From JBEVJK01 sp040510195 (GTDB taxonomy: Bacteria > Pseudomonadota > Alphaproteobacteria > Rhizobiales > Rhizobiaceae): a stretch of 64,000 nucleotides of DNA. The translations under genes were made by a program, and so were the position numbers. The stretch is from contig JBEVJK010000097.1 in the NCBI GenBank assembly GCA_040510195.1, forward strand, positions 1-64,000, given 5' to 3'. Shown here piece after piece: positions 35,042 to 45,005 of the stretch (position 1 is its first letter; the number at the start of each line of letters is the position of its first letter). A model generated the notes under the pieces. The model was given only the letters and a program-made list of their open reading frames with translations. It did no database searches and was not told where the DNA came from.

Positions 35042-36085
35042 TTGGATTTCGGCGGCGGCGACGAGATCCGCTTCGAGCGGGTGGGCAAGGCGGCGGTCGC
35101 CACCTTGACGCGGCCGGCCGCGCTCAACGCGCTGACCCATGCCATGATCGTGGCGCTCACCCGCGCGCTCGCAGCCTGGCGCAACGATCCTGCCGTTTCC
35201 CTCGTGCTCGTCCGGGGAGAGGGGCGGGCGTTCTGCGCCGGCGGCGACCTGCTCGCCATCTATGCGGCGCGCGACAGCGCCGAGAAACCGGTCGGCTTCT
35301 TCGCCGACGAGTACCGGCTCAACGCCGCCATCGCCGCCTTCCCGAAGCCTTACGTCGCGCTGGTCGACGGCATCGTCATGGGCGGTGGGGTCGGCATTTC
35401 CTTCCATGGCTCTCACCGGGTGCTCACCGAGAAGGCGCTCTTCGCCATGCCCGAGGTGGGCATCGGCTTTTTTCCCGATGTCGGCGGCAGCCACATCCTG
35501 CCGGCGCTCGGCGAGCGCTTCGGCTATTACCTCGGCCTGACGGGAAGCCGCATCCGCTGGGGCGATGCGCTGTGGAGCGGGCTTGCCACCCACACGGTCG
35601 GCTCGGAGTCTCTCCCGGGCCTTGTCGAGCGCTGCGCCGAAACCGGCGACGCCGGGCTGGCGCTGCGCGAAGCGTTTCGGCCGGCGCCGCGCGAGACGGA
35701 TGTCGACACGGCGAGGCAGATCGCCCGCCATTTCTCCGAGCCCTCGCTGAAGCGCGTTCTGGAAAGCCTCGAGCGCGAGGCCGGCGCCGGCGGCGCTTTC
35801 GCCGCCTCGACACTCGAGGCGATGCGGCTCCGCTCGCCGACCAGCCTTTGCGTGGCCTTCCGCCAGATCTCCGAGGGTCTCGGACTCAGCATGCCGGACT
35901 GCATGCGGATGGAGTTCCGCATCCTGAACCGCATGCTTGCCGGGCACGACTTCTACGAGGGCATCCGTGCGGCGATCGTCGACAAGGGGTCGACCCCCCA
36001 GTGGAAGCCGGCCTCCGTGGAGGCTGTGCGCCCTGCCGACGTCGACGCCTATTTCGCTCCGCTGGCCGAGGAGCTCGTCCTGTGA
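35042..36085 (+). CDS. 3-hydroxyisobutyryl-CoA hydrolase (HibCH-like)
   Basis: A 347-residue crotonase-fold enzyme. The oxyanion loop is GRAFCAGGDLLAIY at about 60-73 and a second GIVMGGGVGIS. Length about 345 and the segment MPEVGIGFFPDVGGSHIL match 3-hydroxyisobutyryl-CoA hydrolase of valine breakdown, more than 260-residue enoyl-CoA hydratases. The TTG at 35042 is chosen because AGGA stands just upstream; an ATG at 34982 would add a basic segment. The stop overlaps the GTG of the next gene by four bases, so the two are coupled. Confidence 0.85.
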   Translation: MDFGGGDEIRFERVGKAAVATLTRPAALNALTHAMIVALTRALAAWRNDPAVSLVLVRGEGRAFCAGGDLLAIYAARDSAEKPVGFFADEYRLNAAIAAFPKPYVALVDGIVMGGGVGISFHGSHRVLTEKALFAMPEVGIGFFPDVGGSHILPALGERFGYYLGLTGSRIRWGDALWSGLATHTVGSESLPGLVERCAETGDAGLALREAFRPAPRETDVDTARQIARHFSEPSLKRVLESLEREAGAGGAFAASTLEAMRLRSPTSLCVAFRQISEGLGLSMPDCMRMEFRILNRMLAGHDFYEGIRAAIVDKGSTPQWKPASVEAVRPADVDAYFAPLAEELVL

Positions 36086-36504
36086 GCGATGCGGCGACCC
36101 GCCAGCGCGACCTCGGGCCCTCGACGGTGGAGCTCGGCTTCTACTGGTTCCATCGCGTCGTGGCCGCCTACTGCCTGATGTTCGGCGTGCTGTACTGGAT
36201 CAGGCTGATCGGCATCTATGACGGCCCCGCCTGGCGCTTCGACCTGATGCCCGTTCACTGGCAGGTGACCAGCGTGGTTCTCGCCGCGTTCTTTCCCTTT
36301 GCCGCGATCGGCCTGTGGATGCTGGCGTCCTGGGGGCCGGTCATCTGGTTCATCTGTGCCGTCACCGAGACGGCCATGTATGCGGGCTTTCCCGAGCTGT
36401 TCGGCAACAAGCGCCTGATCGTCATTTCGCACGCCTGCGTCGCGCTGATCTATATCGGCTTCCGCATCGTTCTCTACATGGAACGTCGCGCCGCCACGCG
36501 CTGA
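36082..36504 (+). CDS. DUF6163 membrane protein
   Basis: A 140-residue protein starting on the GTG that overlaps the stop of the HibCH-like gene. Four hydrophobic stretches are visible (VVAAYCLMFGVLYWIRLIGI, SVVLAAFFPFAAIGLWML, VIWFICAVTETAMYAG, IVISHACVALIYIGF), separated by short loops. It is a small inner-membrane protein of unknown function that in Rhizobiales often lies beside the LdtR/LdtP genes, as here. No catalytic residues are evident. Confidence 0.8.
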   Translation: MSDAATRQRDLGPSTVELGFYWFHRVVAAYCLMFGVLYWIRLIGIYDGPAWRFDLMPVHWQVTSVVLAAFFPFAAIGLWMLASWGPVIWFICAVTETAMYAGFPELFGNKRLIVISHACVALIYIGFRIVLYMERRAATR

Positions 36505-36531
36505 TGCGCGCCTCCATGTCCAAACGCGGTT

Positions 36532-36568
36532 GGTTAACGCTTCGCCCTCGCGCAACGCTTTGTTAACC
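36532..36568. promoter_or_regulatory. GTTAAC inverted repeat before ldtR
   Basis: GGTTAAC at 36532-36538 and GTTAACC at 36562-36568 are inverted, with 23 bases between. TTAA words recall CtrA sites, but CtrA needs TTAA-N7-TTAA; here the spacing is longer. AT content rises in the 170 bases before the ldtR ATG, as for a promoter. Confidence 0.35.
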
Positions 36569-36702
36569 CTCTTCCGAAACCTCCGATCGGTAAGTTCTTG
36601 TTAGCCCTGGCCTTTAAGTCGAATTTTAGGTGCATTCGATAAGCTCCGCGACAAGGTGAGAAACAAAAAAAATCACCGGGCGACAAACGAGAGGCGAATA
36701 CA

Positions 36703-37218
36703 ATGATCAACTCGCGACAAGTGGCGAAGCAGCCAAGTGTATCCGATGATCGTAAAGAGGCTATTCGGTCCCTTTATCTTGAATCCCTTCAACTCGTTGA
36801 GCGGCTGCACCGCCGCTTGCTTGATGTGATCAAGGATGAGTTTGACCGCAATGGCCGCAGCGACATCAATGCCATCCAGGCGCTCCTGCTGTTCAACATC
36901 GGCAACGCCGAGCTCACGGCCGGCGAGCTGCGGTCCCGCGGCTACTATCTGGGATCGAACGTTTCCTACAATCTGAAGAAGCTGGTCGACCTGGGCTTCA
37001 TCAACCATCAGCGCTCCCGCATCGACCGACGCTCGGTGCGAGTGAGCCTGACGCCGAAGGGTGCCGACGTCGCCGACGTCGTCGCCGGGCTCTACGAGCG
37101 CCATGTCGGCTCGATCGAGCAGGTCGGCGGCATCAACCCGGAAGAGTTCCGCCAGATGAACCGGGCCCTGCAGCGGCTCGACCGCTTCTGGAACGACACC
37201 ATCGCCTATCGCATGTAG
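36703..37218 (+). CDS. ldtR: MarR-type regulator LdtR
   Basis: A 171-residue winged-helix protein of the MarR family. The DNA-reading region is about 65-110, with LTAGELRSRGYYLGSNVSYN as the recognition helix segment and a wing of basic residues (NHQRSRIDRRSVRVSL). LdtR of Liberibacter and Sinorhizobium activates the adjacent L,D-transpeptidase gene and responds to small aromatic ligands; this protein matches in length, motif and position. It lies 350 bases upstream of ldtP, with a strong terminator between them, so each has its own promoter. Confidence 0.9.
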   Translation: MINSRQVAKQPSVSDDRKEAIRSLYLESLQLVERLHRRLLDVIKDEFDRNGRSDINAIQALLLFNIGNAELTAGELRSRGYYLGSNVSYNLKKLVDLGFINHQRSRIDRRSVRVSLTPKGADVADVVAGLYERHVGSIEQVGGINPEEFRQMNRALQRLDRFWNDTIAYRM

Positions 37219-37568
37219 TGCACCGCCCTCGGGGGCGGTCAGCGGGGCGCATGCGGGGAGCCGGCGACAGGGTTCGCGTCGGCTCCCGCGGCTTTTCGGG
37301 GGTCCATCACGTCCAGTTGTGACGCACGGTCACGCTGCCGCCATATTCGGATGACTTACCGGACGCTGATACGGAAGGCCCTGCCGATGGCGGGCCTGGG
37401 GAACTCGACCACCACGTTGTGCGCCTGGCGCCGGAGGTGAACCGCGCTTCTCCTATGGTTGGCGAATTGTTAAGAGAGGCCGACTTAGGGTGAGCTGACC
37501 GCCGTCGTCCGGGTGCCGAGAAGGCCGGGGACCCGCGAAGTGCTCGAACACCAATGTCTGGATCGCCG
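37219..37568 (+). promoter_or_regulatory. ldtR-ldtP intergenic: two hairpins and an operator-like repeat
   Basis: This 350-base gap holds ACCGCCC/TCGG/GGGCGGT (37222-37239), a perfect 7-bp stem just after the ldtR stop. A second, longer stem at 37256-37287 is GGGAGCCG paired with CGGCTCCC, extended by a G-T and two more pairs; CTTTT follows at 37292-37296, so it looks like the ldtR terminator. At 37319-37333 GTGAC-N5-GTCAC is an inverted repeat well placed as an operator of ldtP. Binding by LdtR is inferred from its known role. Confidence 0.55.
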
Positions 37569-38828
37569 ATGAACAACACCCGCCGCCAATTTCTCGCCGG
37601 TGCGACCGCCATCGCCGCCGTCATGCTGTCCGGCGCTGCCAGCGCCCAGGACGTGATCGGCGACTTCCTGAGTGCGCCCGGCCGCGGCAATTGGGACGAT
37701 CAGTTCGACGCGCAGGCCAGCTCGGGCGGCCAGGTCGCCTCGACCTTGCCGATCTTCAGCCAGGAGACGGTGCTCTATCTGGAGCAGGCGATCGCGCAGT
37801 ACCAGAACATCGTCGCCCAGGGCGGCTGGAACGAAGTCCCGGCGACCAAGAAGCTGAAGCTCGGCGTCGTCGATCCGGACGTCGTGCCGCTGCGCAAGCG
37901 GCTGATGGTGTCCGGCGACCTGCCGACCGACGCCGGCATCTCGGAGGCCTTCGACACCTATGTCGACGCCGCCGTCAAGCGCTTCCAGGCGCGCCACGGC
38001 CTACCGGCCGACGGCGTGCTCGGCAAGTACTCTTATGCCGCCATGAACGTCTCTGCCCCGGTGCGCCTGGGCCAGCTCGAGACCAATCTGGTCAGGCTGC
38101 GCGCCATGTCCGGTTTCCTCGGCGACCGCTACGTCATGGTCAACATCCCCGCCGCGCAGGTCGAGGCGGTGGAGAACGGGCGCGTGATGCTGCGCCACAC
38201 CGCCGTCGTCGGCAAGATCGACCGCCAGACGCCGATCGTGAACTCGAAGATCAACGAGGTCATCATCAATCCCTATTGGACCGCGCCGGAATCGATCGTC
38301 CGCAAGGACATCATCCCGCTGATGCGCAAGGACCCGACCTATCTCGCCAAGAACCACATCCGGATTTTCGGCCCCGACGGCAACGAGATCGATCCCTCGA
38401 CGATCGACTGGTCGACCGAGGATGCCGCCAAGTTCATGCTGAGGCAGGATCCGGGCGCCGGCAACGCCATGTCGTCGGTCAAGATCAATTTCCCGAGCCC
38501 GGACGGCGTCTACATGCACGACACGCCGCAGCAGAGCCTGTTCTCCAAGCTGATGCGCTTCGATTCGTCGGGCTGCGTGCGCGTGCAGAACGTGCGCGAC
38601 CTGGTCACTTGGCTGTTGCGCGACACCCCCGGCTGGGACCGCCAGCACTTCGAGGCGACCATCAAGAGCGGCGAGAACATGCCGGTGTCATTGACCGTGC
38701 CGGTGCCGGTCTACTTCACCTACATCTCCGCCTGGTCGACCGGCGACGGCGTCGTGCACTTCCGCGACGACATCTACGGCCGCGACGGCGTCGACGAATT
38801 GCAGATCTCCTCGACGACGACGCTCTGA
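37569..38828 (+). CDS. ldtP: Peptidoglycan L,D-transpeptidase LdtP
   Basis: A 419-residue exported protein. The start MNNTRRQFLAGATAIAAVML has twin arginines and a hydrophobic core, a Tat-like signal; Sec export is also possible. A peptidoglycan-binding segment (AAVKRFQARHGLPADGVLGK) lies at about 137-156. The YkuD catalytic part is C-terminal: H317 in YMHDTP, then SSGCVRV with the nucleophile C336. It makes 3-3 cross-links between meso-diaminopimelate residues or attaches proteins to the wall. The ATG at 37569 is preferred over 37554 because NNTRRQF is the signal start. Confidence 0.92.
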   Translation: MNNTRRQFLAGATAIAAVMLSGAASAQDVIGDFLSAPGRGNWDDQFDAQASSGGQVASTLPIFSQETVLYLEQAIAQYQNIVAQGGWNEVPATKKLKLGVVDPDVVPLRKRLMVSGDLPTDAGISEAFDTYVDAAVKRFQARHGLPADGVLGKYSYAAMNVSAPVRLGQLETNLVRLRAMSGFLGDRYVMVNIPAAQVEAVENGRVMLRHTAVVGKIDRQTPIVNSKINEVIINPYWTAPESIVRKDIIPLMRKDPTYLAKNHIRIFGPDGNEIDPSTIDWSTEDAAKFMLRQDPGAGNAMSSVKINFPSPDGVYMHDTPQQSLFSKLMRFDSSGCVRVQNVRDLVTWLLRDTPGWDRQHFEATIKSGENMPVSLTVPVPVYFTYISAWSTGDGVVHFRDDIYGRDGVDELQISSTTTL

Positions 38829-38854
38829 GTCCGCGCCGCGGCGCGGGCTGAGCC

Positions 38855-39211
38855 CTAGAACGTCCAGCACTCCAACGTCTGCGAAGGGCGCGGCTGCGAA
38901 GGCGTCTTCGACACCAGCTTGTAGCAGAAGCCGGTCTGGTTGCCCTTGACGGCGGCGTTGCAGTTCGACTGCATGACCGGCCCGCCGACGCCCGCCCGGT
39001 AGTCGCATGAGAGCGCGCAGGTCAGCGCGTCGGTCGTGGCGTTGACGACCTTGAACACCAGCAGGCCGGAGCCGGGCGGCGAGCCCGGTGGGGTCGTCCC
39101 GACCAGGCATTCGGCGACCACGGGCGACGTCTGGGCGAGCGCCGCCTGTCCGAAGCCTGCCAGGGCGAGGAGAACTGCCGTGGCGACGGCACGGTTTGCT
39201 TTGAGGCCCAT
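38855..39211 (-). CDS. Small secreted six-cysteine protein
   Basis: A 118-residue product with a signal peptide (MGLKANRAVATAVLLALAGF, cleavage after ALA near residue 26). The mature part contains six cysteines, which would fit three disulfides, in a glycine/proline-rich beta-type sequence ending in LECWTF. GAGGA lies before the ATG. No family is recognised. It converges on ldtP with 26 bases between the stops; a perfect 16-base palindrome (CCGCGCCGCGGCGCGG) in that gap may act on both. It is probably periplasmic. Confidence 0.65.
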   Translation of the reverse strand: MGLKANRAVATAVLLALAGFGQAALAQTSPVVAECLVGTTPPGSPPGSGLLVFKVVNATTDALTCALSCDYRAGVGGPVMQSNCNAAVKGNQTGFCYKLVSKTPSQPRPSQTLECWTF

Positions 39212-39402
39212 CGAAAATCCTCGTCGAGAAAAGCTGAGTGCGCAAAGAGTGAGACAACCTATAAGAGCATGGGTAATGCGATGCGTCCATAGGACGAGCC
39301 GGAAATTTCATCGCCGCCCGTCTGCATGGGCGATGCCGCGGCGCCCACGAAAAAAAATCGATTGAACCCCGAGCGCCTGCTTAAATGCCGTCGTTCAAAC
39401 GA

Positions 39403-39441
39403 TTTTTGCGCTTTGACGCAGTGCAAAAAGACCAGTAGAAG
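39403..39441 (+). promoter_or_regulatory. sdh promoter with overlapping inverted repeat
   Basis: TTGACG (39413-39418), 17 bases, TAGAAG (39436-39441) is a good sigma70-type promoter for sdhC, 44 bases before its ATG. The perfect inverted repeat TTTTTGC (39403-39409) and GCAAAAA (39423-39429) brackets the -35 box, as an operator would. Iron or oxygen control of sdh is usual in alphaproteobacteria, but the regulator is not identified here. Confidence 0.55.
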
Positions 39442-39484
39442 CGACAGGTCCGAGGGCTGCCGAGGACGCCGAACTGGGAAAGCC

Positions 39485-39886
39485 ATGACAAGGACCACAG
39501 CCACCCGGGCAAGGCCGCTGTCGCCGCATCTCACCGTCTATCGCTGGCCGGCGACCATGCTGATGTCGATCCTCCACCGCGTCACCGGCAGCGCCCTCTA
39601 CGTCGGCACCCTGCTCGTCGCATGGTGGCTGATCGCCGCCGCCACCTCGGAGCGTCAGTTCGAGCTCGCCAATGCCGTCTTCGGCTCGTGGATCGGCCGC
39701 CTCGTCCTGTTCGGCTACACCTGGGCGCTGATGCACCACATGCTGGGCGGCATCCGCCACCTGGTCTGGGACACCGGTTCCGGGCTGGAGAAGCGCGCTG
39801 CCACGACGATCGCCTGGGCGACGCTGGCCGGCTCCGTCGCGCTGACCCTGCTCGTCTGGGTCGCCGGCTACGCGGTTCGCGCCTAG
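39485..39886 (+). CDS. sdhC: Succinate dehydrogenase cytochrome b556 subunit
   Basis: A 133-residue membrane subunit of complex II with three helices. It opens RPLSPHLTVYRWPATMLMS, the family start, and includes the SILHRVTGSALY block with its conserved His, Arg and Ser. The heme-b ligand is in the second helix (TWALMHHMLGGIRHL). It binds ubiquinone and anchors SdhAB. The ATG at 39485 is preferred over an upstream frame start. It is the first gene of sdhCDAB; sdhD begins one base after its stop. Confidence 0.94.
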   Translation: MTRTTATRARPLSPHLTVYRWPATMLMSILHRVTGSALYVGTLLVAWWLIAAATSERQFELANAVFGSWIGRLVLFGYTWALMHHMLGGIRHLVWDTGSGLEKRAATTIAWATLAGSVALTLLVWVAGYAVRA

Positions 39887-39887
39887 C

Positions 39888-40271
39888 ATGGGCAAGATGC
39901 GCACCCCGTTGCGGACCGTTCGCGGGCTGGGCTCGGCCCATGAAGGAACCGACCATTTCTGGCGCCAGCGGCTGACGGCCGTCGCCAACATCCCGCTGAT
40001 CCTCTTCTTCGTCGGGTTTCTGGTCGCCCTCAACGGCGCCGGCTTCGCCGAGGTGCGGGTCGCGCTGTCCCACCCGCTGGCGGCCCTGGCTATGATCCTG
40101 GTGGTGGTCAACGCGCTCATCCACATGCGGCTCGGCATGCAGGTGATCATCGAGGACTATGTGCATGGAGAGGGGCTGAAGATCGCGCTCCTGATGCTCA
40201 ACACCTTCTTCGTCGTGGCGGTCGGCGCAGCCTGCCTCCTCGCTCTCCTCAAGCTGGCTTTCGGGGGCTGA
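39888..40271 (+). CDS. sdhD: Succinate dehydrogenase hydrophobic anchor subunit
   Basis: A 127-residue membrane subunit with three helices. It carries GSAHEGTDHFWRQRLTAVAN near its start, the conserved SdhD segment, and a later NALIHMRLGMQVIIEDY with the heme-side histidine and the Tyr that reaches quinone. It forms the quinone site with SdhC. It sits between sdhC (one-base gap) and sdhA (two-base gap), so all are one transcript. Confidence 0.93.
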   Translation: MGKMRTPLRTVRGLGSAHEGTDHFWRQRLTAVANIPLILFFVGFLVALNGAGFAEVRVALSHPLAALAMILVVVNALIHMRLGMQVIIEDYVHGEGLKIALLMLNTFFVVAVGAACLLALLKLAFGG

Positions 40272-40273
40272 CG

Positions 40274-42100
40274 GTGGCGGACGCGCGGACGACGGGCAAG
40301 GCCTACACCCATGTCGACCACCAGTTCGACGTCGTCGTGGTGGGCGCCGGCGGCGCCGGTCTGCGCGCCACGCTCGGCATGGCCGAGCAGGGGCTGCGCA
40401 CGGCCTGCATCACCAAGGTGTTCCCGACCCGCTCGCACACCGTCGCCGCCCAGGGCGGCATCGCGGCGTCGCTGTCCAACATGGGTCCCGACAGCTGGCA
40501 GTGGCACCTTTACGACACCGTCAAGGGCTCGGACTGGCTGGGCGACGTCGACGCCATGGAGTACCTGGCCCGCGAGGCGCCGGCCGCCGTCTACGAGCTG
40601 GAGCACTACGGCGTGCCTTTCTCGCGCACCGAGGATGGCAAGATCTACCAGCGGCCGTTCGGCGGCCACATGATGAATTTCGGCGACGGGCCGCCGGTGC
40701 AGCGCACCTGCGCCGCCGCGGACCGCACCGGCCATGCCATCCTGCACACGCTCTACGGGCAGTCGCTGAAGAACCACGCGCAGTTCTTCGTCGAATACTT
40801 TGCCCTCGACCTGATCATGACCGACGGCGTCTGCACCGGGGTTGTCGCCTGGAACCTCGACGACGGCACGATCCATCGCTTCGCCGCCAAGATGGTGGTG
40901 TTGGCGACGGGCGGCTACGGCCGCGCCTACTTCACCGCCACCTCCGCCCACACCTGCACCGGCGACGGAGGCGGCATGGCGGCACGGGCTGGGCTGCCGC
41001 TGCAGGACATGGAGTTCGTTCAGTTCCACCCCACCGGCATCTACGGCGCCGGCTGCCTGATCACCGAAGGCGCGCGCGGCGAGGGCGGCTATCTCGTCAA
41101 TTCCCAGGGCGAGCGCTTCATGGAGCGCTATGCGCCTTCGGCGAAGGACCTCGCCTCCCGCGACGTCGTCTCCCGCTGCATGACCATCGAGATTCGCGAG
41201 GGCAGGGGCGTCGGCAAGGAGAGCGACCACATCTATCTGCACCTCGACCACCTCGATCCGGCTGTGCTCGCCGAGCGGCTCCCCGGCATTTCGGAATCGG
41301 CCAAGATCTTCGCCGGGGTCGAGGTCACGCGCGAGCCGATTCCCGTGCTGCCGACGGTCCACTACAACATGGGTGGCATCCCCACCAATTACTGGGGCGA
41401 GGCGCTGAACCCCACGGAGCGGGATCCGGACGCGGTCCAGCCTGGCCTCATGGCGGTTGGCGAGGCGGGGTGCGCCTCCGTTCACGGCGCCAACCGGCTC
41501 GGTTCCAACTCGCTGATCGACCTCGTTGTGTTCGGCCGTGCGGCGGCGATCCGCGCCGGCCAGGTGGTGGACCGCGAAGCCCCGGTGCCGCCGGTCGACC
41601 GCGAGGCGGTCGACCGCATCATGGACCGATTCGACCGCCTGCGCTTCGCCGACGGCAACACGCCGACCGCCGCTCTGCGCGACCGCATGCAGCGCGCGAT
41701 GCAGGAGGATGCCGCGGTGTTCCGCACCCAGGAGTCGCTCGACAACGGGTGCCGCCGCATCTCGGCGATCTGGAACGAGCTCGGCGACGTCAAGGTTTTC
41801 GACCGCTCGATGATCTGGAATTCCGACCTCGTCGAGACGCTCGAGCTCGAGAACCTCATGGTCAACGCCGTCGCCACCGTCTACAGCGCCGAGGCCCGCA
41901 AGGAGAGCCGCGGGGCGCACGCCCGCGAGGACTTCCCCTCCCGCGACGATGCCGAGTGGCGCGTTCACACGCTGGCGCGGGTGGCCCCCGACGGCAAGGT
42001 GTCGCTGTCCTACCGGCCGGTGCACACCGAGCCCCTGCTCGCCGAGCAGGAGGGCGGCATCAGCCTTGCTAAGATCGCGCCCAAGGCGCGCGTGTACTGA
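40274..42100 (+). CDS. sdhA: Succinate dehydrogenase flavoprotein subunit
   Basis: A 608-residue flavoprotein. The FAD loop GAGGAG is near residues 24-29 and the histidine carrying covalent FAD is H55 in RSHTVAAQGGIAA. The active-site region includes FHPTGIYGAGCLITEGARGE and the C-terminal HGANRLGSNSLIDL block. It oxidises succinate to fumarate. The start is a GTG at 40274, two bases after the sdhD stop. Length and motifs match alphaproteobacterial SdhA. Confidence 0.97.
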   Translation: MADARTTGKAYTHVDHQFDVVVVGAGGAGLRATLGMAEQGLRTACITKVFPTRSHTVAAQGGIAASLSNMGPDSWQWHLYDTVKGSDWLGDVDAMEYLAREAPAAVYELEHYGVPFSRTEDGKIYQRPFGGHMMNFGDGPPVQRTCAAADRTGHAILHTLYGQSLKNHAQFFVEYFALDLIMTDGVCTGVVAWNLDDGTIHRFAAKMVVLATGGYGRAYFTATSAHTCTGDGGGMAARAGLPLQDMEFVQFHPTGIYGAGCLITEGARGEGGYLVNSQGERFMERYAPSAKDLASRDVVSRCMTIEIREGRGVGKESDHIYLHLDHLDPAVLAERLPGISESAKIFAGVEVTREPIPVLPTVHYNMGGIPTNYWGEALNPTERDPDAVQPGLMAVGEAGCASVHGANRLGSNSLIDLVVFGRAAAIRAGQVVDREAPVPPVDREAVDRIMDRFDRLRFADGNTPTAALRDRMQRAMQEDAAVFRTQESLDNGCRRISAIWNELGDVKVFDRSMIWNSDLVETLELENLMVNAVATVYSAEARKESRGAHAREDFPSRDDAEWRVHTLARVAPDGKVSLSYRPVHTEPLLAEQEGGISLAKIAPKARVY

Positions 42101-42113
42101 GGATCGCCAGGGC

Positions 42114-42893
42114 ATGGTCGAGCTCACGCTTCCCAAGAACTCCAGGATCCGCGAGGGCAAGGTCTGGCCGAAGCCCGAAGGCGCGACGCGGCTGCGCGAG
42201 TACCGCATCTATCGCTGGTCGCCCGACGACGACGAGAACCCTCGGCTCGACACCTACTTCGTGGATCTCGACGACTGCGGCCCGATGGTGCTCGACGCCC
42301 TCCTTTGGATCAAGAACAAGGTCGACCCGACGCTGACCTTGCGTCGCTCCTGCCGCGAGGGCATCTGCGGCTCCTGTGCGATGAACATCGACGGCGGCAA
42401 CACGTTGGCCTGCACCAAGGGGATGGACGAGATCGCCGGCCCGGTGAAGGTCTATCCCTTGCCGCACATGCCGGTGGTCAAGGATCTGGTGCCGGACCTG
42501 ACCGTGCCCTACGCCCAGCTGACGTCGATCGACCCGTTCCTGAAGACTGTCTCGCCGCAGCCTGCCAAGGAGTGGCTGCAGAGCCACGAGGATCGCCAGA
42601 AGCTCGACGGGCTCTATGAATGCATCCTGTGCTTCTGCTGCCAGACCTCCTGCCCCAGCTACTGGTGGAATGGCGAGCGCTATCTCGGCCCGGCCGTGCT
42701 GCTTCAGGCCTATCGCTGGCTGATCGACTCGCGCGACGAGGCGACCGGAGAGCGTCTGGACAATCTGGAGGACCCCTTCCGCCTCTACCGCTGCCACACC
42801 ATCATGAATTGCACGCAGACCTGCCCCAAGGGCTTAAATCCGGCCAAGGCCATCGCGGAGATCCGCAAGATGATGGTCGAGCGCCGCGTCTAG
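42114..42893 (+). CDS. sdhB: Succinate dehydrogenase iron-sulfur subunit
   Basis: A 259-residue iron-sulfur protein. [2Fe-2S] ligands lie in SCREGICGSCAMNIDGGNTL and the following cysteine, [4Fe-4S] ligands in CILCFCCQTSCPSYWW, and [3Fe-4S] ligands in CHTIMNCTQTCPKGLNP. It passes electrons from SdhA FAD to the quinone site. The ATG is 13 bases after the sdhA stop. It is the last gene of the operon; msrA follows after 94 bases. Confidence 0.97.
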   Translation: MVELTLPKNSRIREGKVWPKPEGATRLREYRIYRWSPDDDENPRLDTYFVDLDDCGPMVLDALLWIKNKVDPTLTLRRSCREGICGSCAMNIDGGNTLACTKGMDEIAGPVKVYPLPHMPVVKDLVPDLTVPYAQLTSIDPFLKTVSPQPAKEWLQSHEDRQKLDGLYECILCFCCQTSCPSYWWNGERYLGPAVLLQAYRWLIDSRDEATGERLDNLEDPFRLYRCHTIMNCTQTCPKGLNPAKAIAEIRKMMVERRV

Positions 42894-42987
42894 CCCGTCT
42901 CGCGGCCGATCACACCACCGTGTAGCGCTTTGATTTCGCTGTCGGGGCAAATTCGGCTACCGATGGCTCCTCTCGGAGGTTTTTGAA

Positions 42988-43584
42988 ATGCGCCTGGGCT
43001 TCGTCGTCGCCGCACTCTTTTTCGCTCTTGCGGCGTCGGCCTCCAACGCCGCGCGGGCCGAGACGGCGATCTTCGCCGGAGGATGCTTCTGGTGCGTGGA
43101 AAGCGACTTCGACGCCGTCCCTGGCGTCGTCTCGACCACCTCCGGCTACACGGGCGGTGCGCTCGAGAACCCCAGCTATCGCAACCATGAGGGCCATCGC
43201 GAGGCCGTGCGCGTCGAATTCGACCCGTCCAGGGTCAGCTACGCGGCGCTGCTCGACGTCTTCTGGCATTCCGTCGATCCGACGGATGGCGGCGGCCAGT
43301 TCTGCGACCGCGGCCACGCCTATACGACTGCGGTCTATGCGGTCGACGGCAAGCAGCTCGCCCAGGCGAAGAAATCGAAGGCGGCGGCGGCAGCCGAGCT
43401 CGGCAAGCCGCTGGCCACCGAGGTGGCCGCTGCGGGCACCTTCTGGCCCGCCGAGGACTACCATCAGGACTACTACCGCAAGAACCCGCTTCGCTATGCG
43501 TACTACCGCTCCGGCTGCGGCCGCGACCAGCGCGTCGAGGCGGTCTGGGGCGCGGCCGCCCACAAGGGCATTCCCGCCCACTGA
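42988..43584 (+). CDS. msrA: Peptide methionine-S-sulfoxide reductase, exported
   Basis: A 198-residue MsrA with the GGCFWCVESDF motif: catalytic C33 and a second C36. A signal peptide (MRLGFVVAALFFALAASASN) precedes it, so the enzyme should repair oxidised methionines in the periplasm, unlike cytosolic E. coli MsrA. A resolving cysteine near the C-terminus (RSGCGRDQ) is present. AGGTTTTTGAA precedes the ATG. It lies alone between sdhB and glyA. Confidence 0.94.
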   Translation: MRLGFVVAALFFALAASASNAARAETAIFAGGCFWCVESDFDAVPGVVSTTSGYTGGALENPSYRNHEGHREAVRVEFDPSRVSYAALLDVFWHSVDPTDGGGQFCDRGHAYTTAVYAVDGKQLAQAKKSKAAAAAELGKPLATEVAAAGTFWPAEDYHQDYYRKNPLRYAYYRSGCGRDQRVEAVWGAAAHKGIPAH

Positions 43585-43689
43585 GCGCGGCGCAAAGGAG
43601 CCAGCAAATTTCGCTCGGGCGAGCGTGGCGGGGCGCGGACATCTGTGTTAATGCGCCCGACGACCCGTTCCAGCGCGAGGGAAACTGTG

Positions 43690-45003
<1,314 letters not shown>

Positions 45004-45005
45004 CG

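Noticed and set aside
36532..36568. CtrA box before ldtR
   Set aside because: TTAA words are 29 bases apart start to start, not TTAA-N7-TTAA.
43585..43689. Glycine riboswitch before glyA
   Set aside because: The 105-base gap is too short for a two-aptamer riboswitch and lacks the conserved core.
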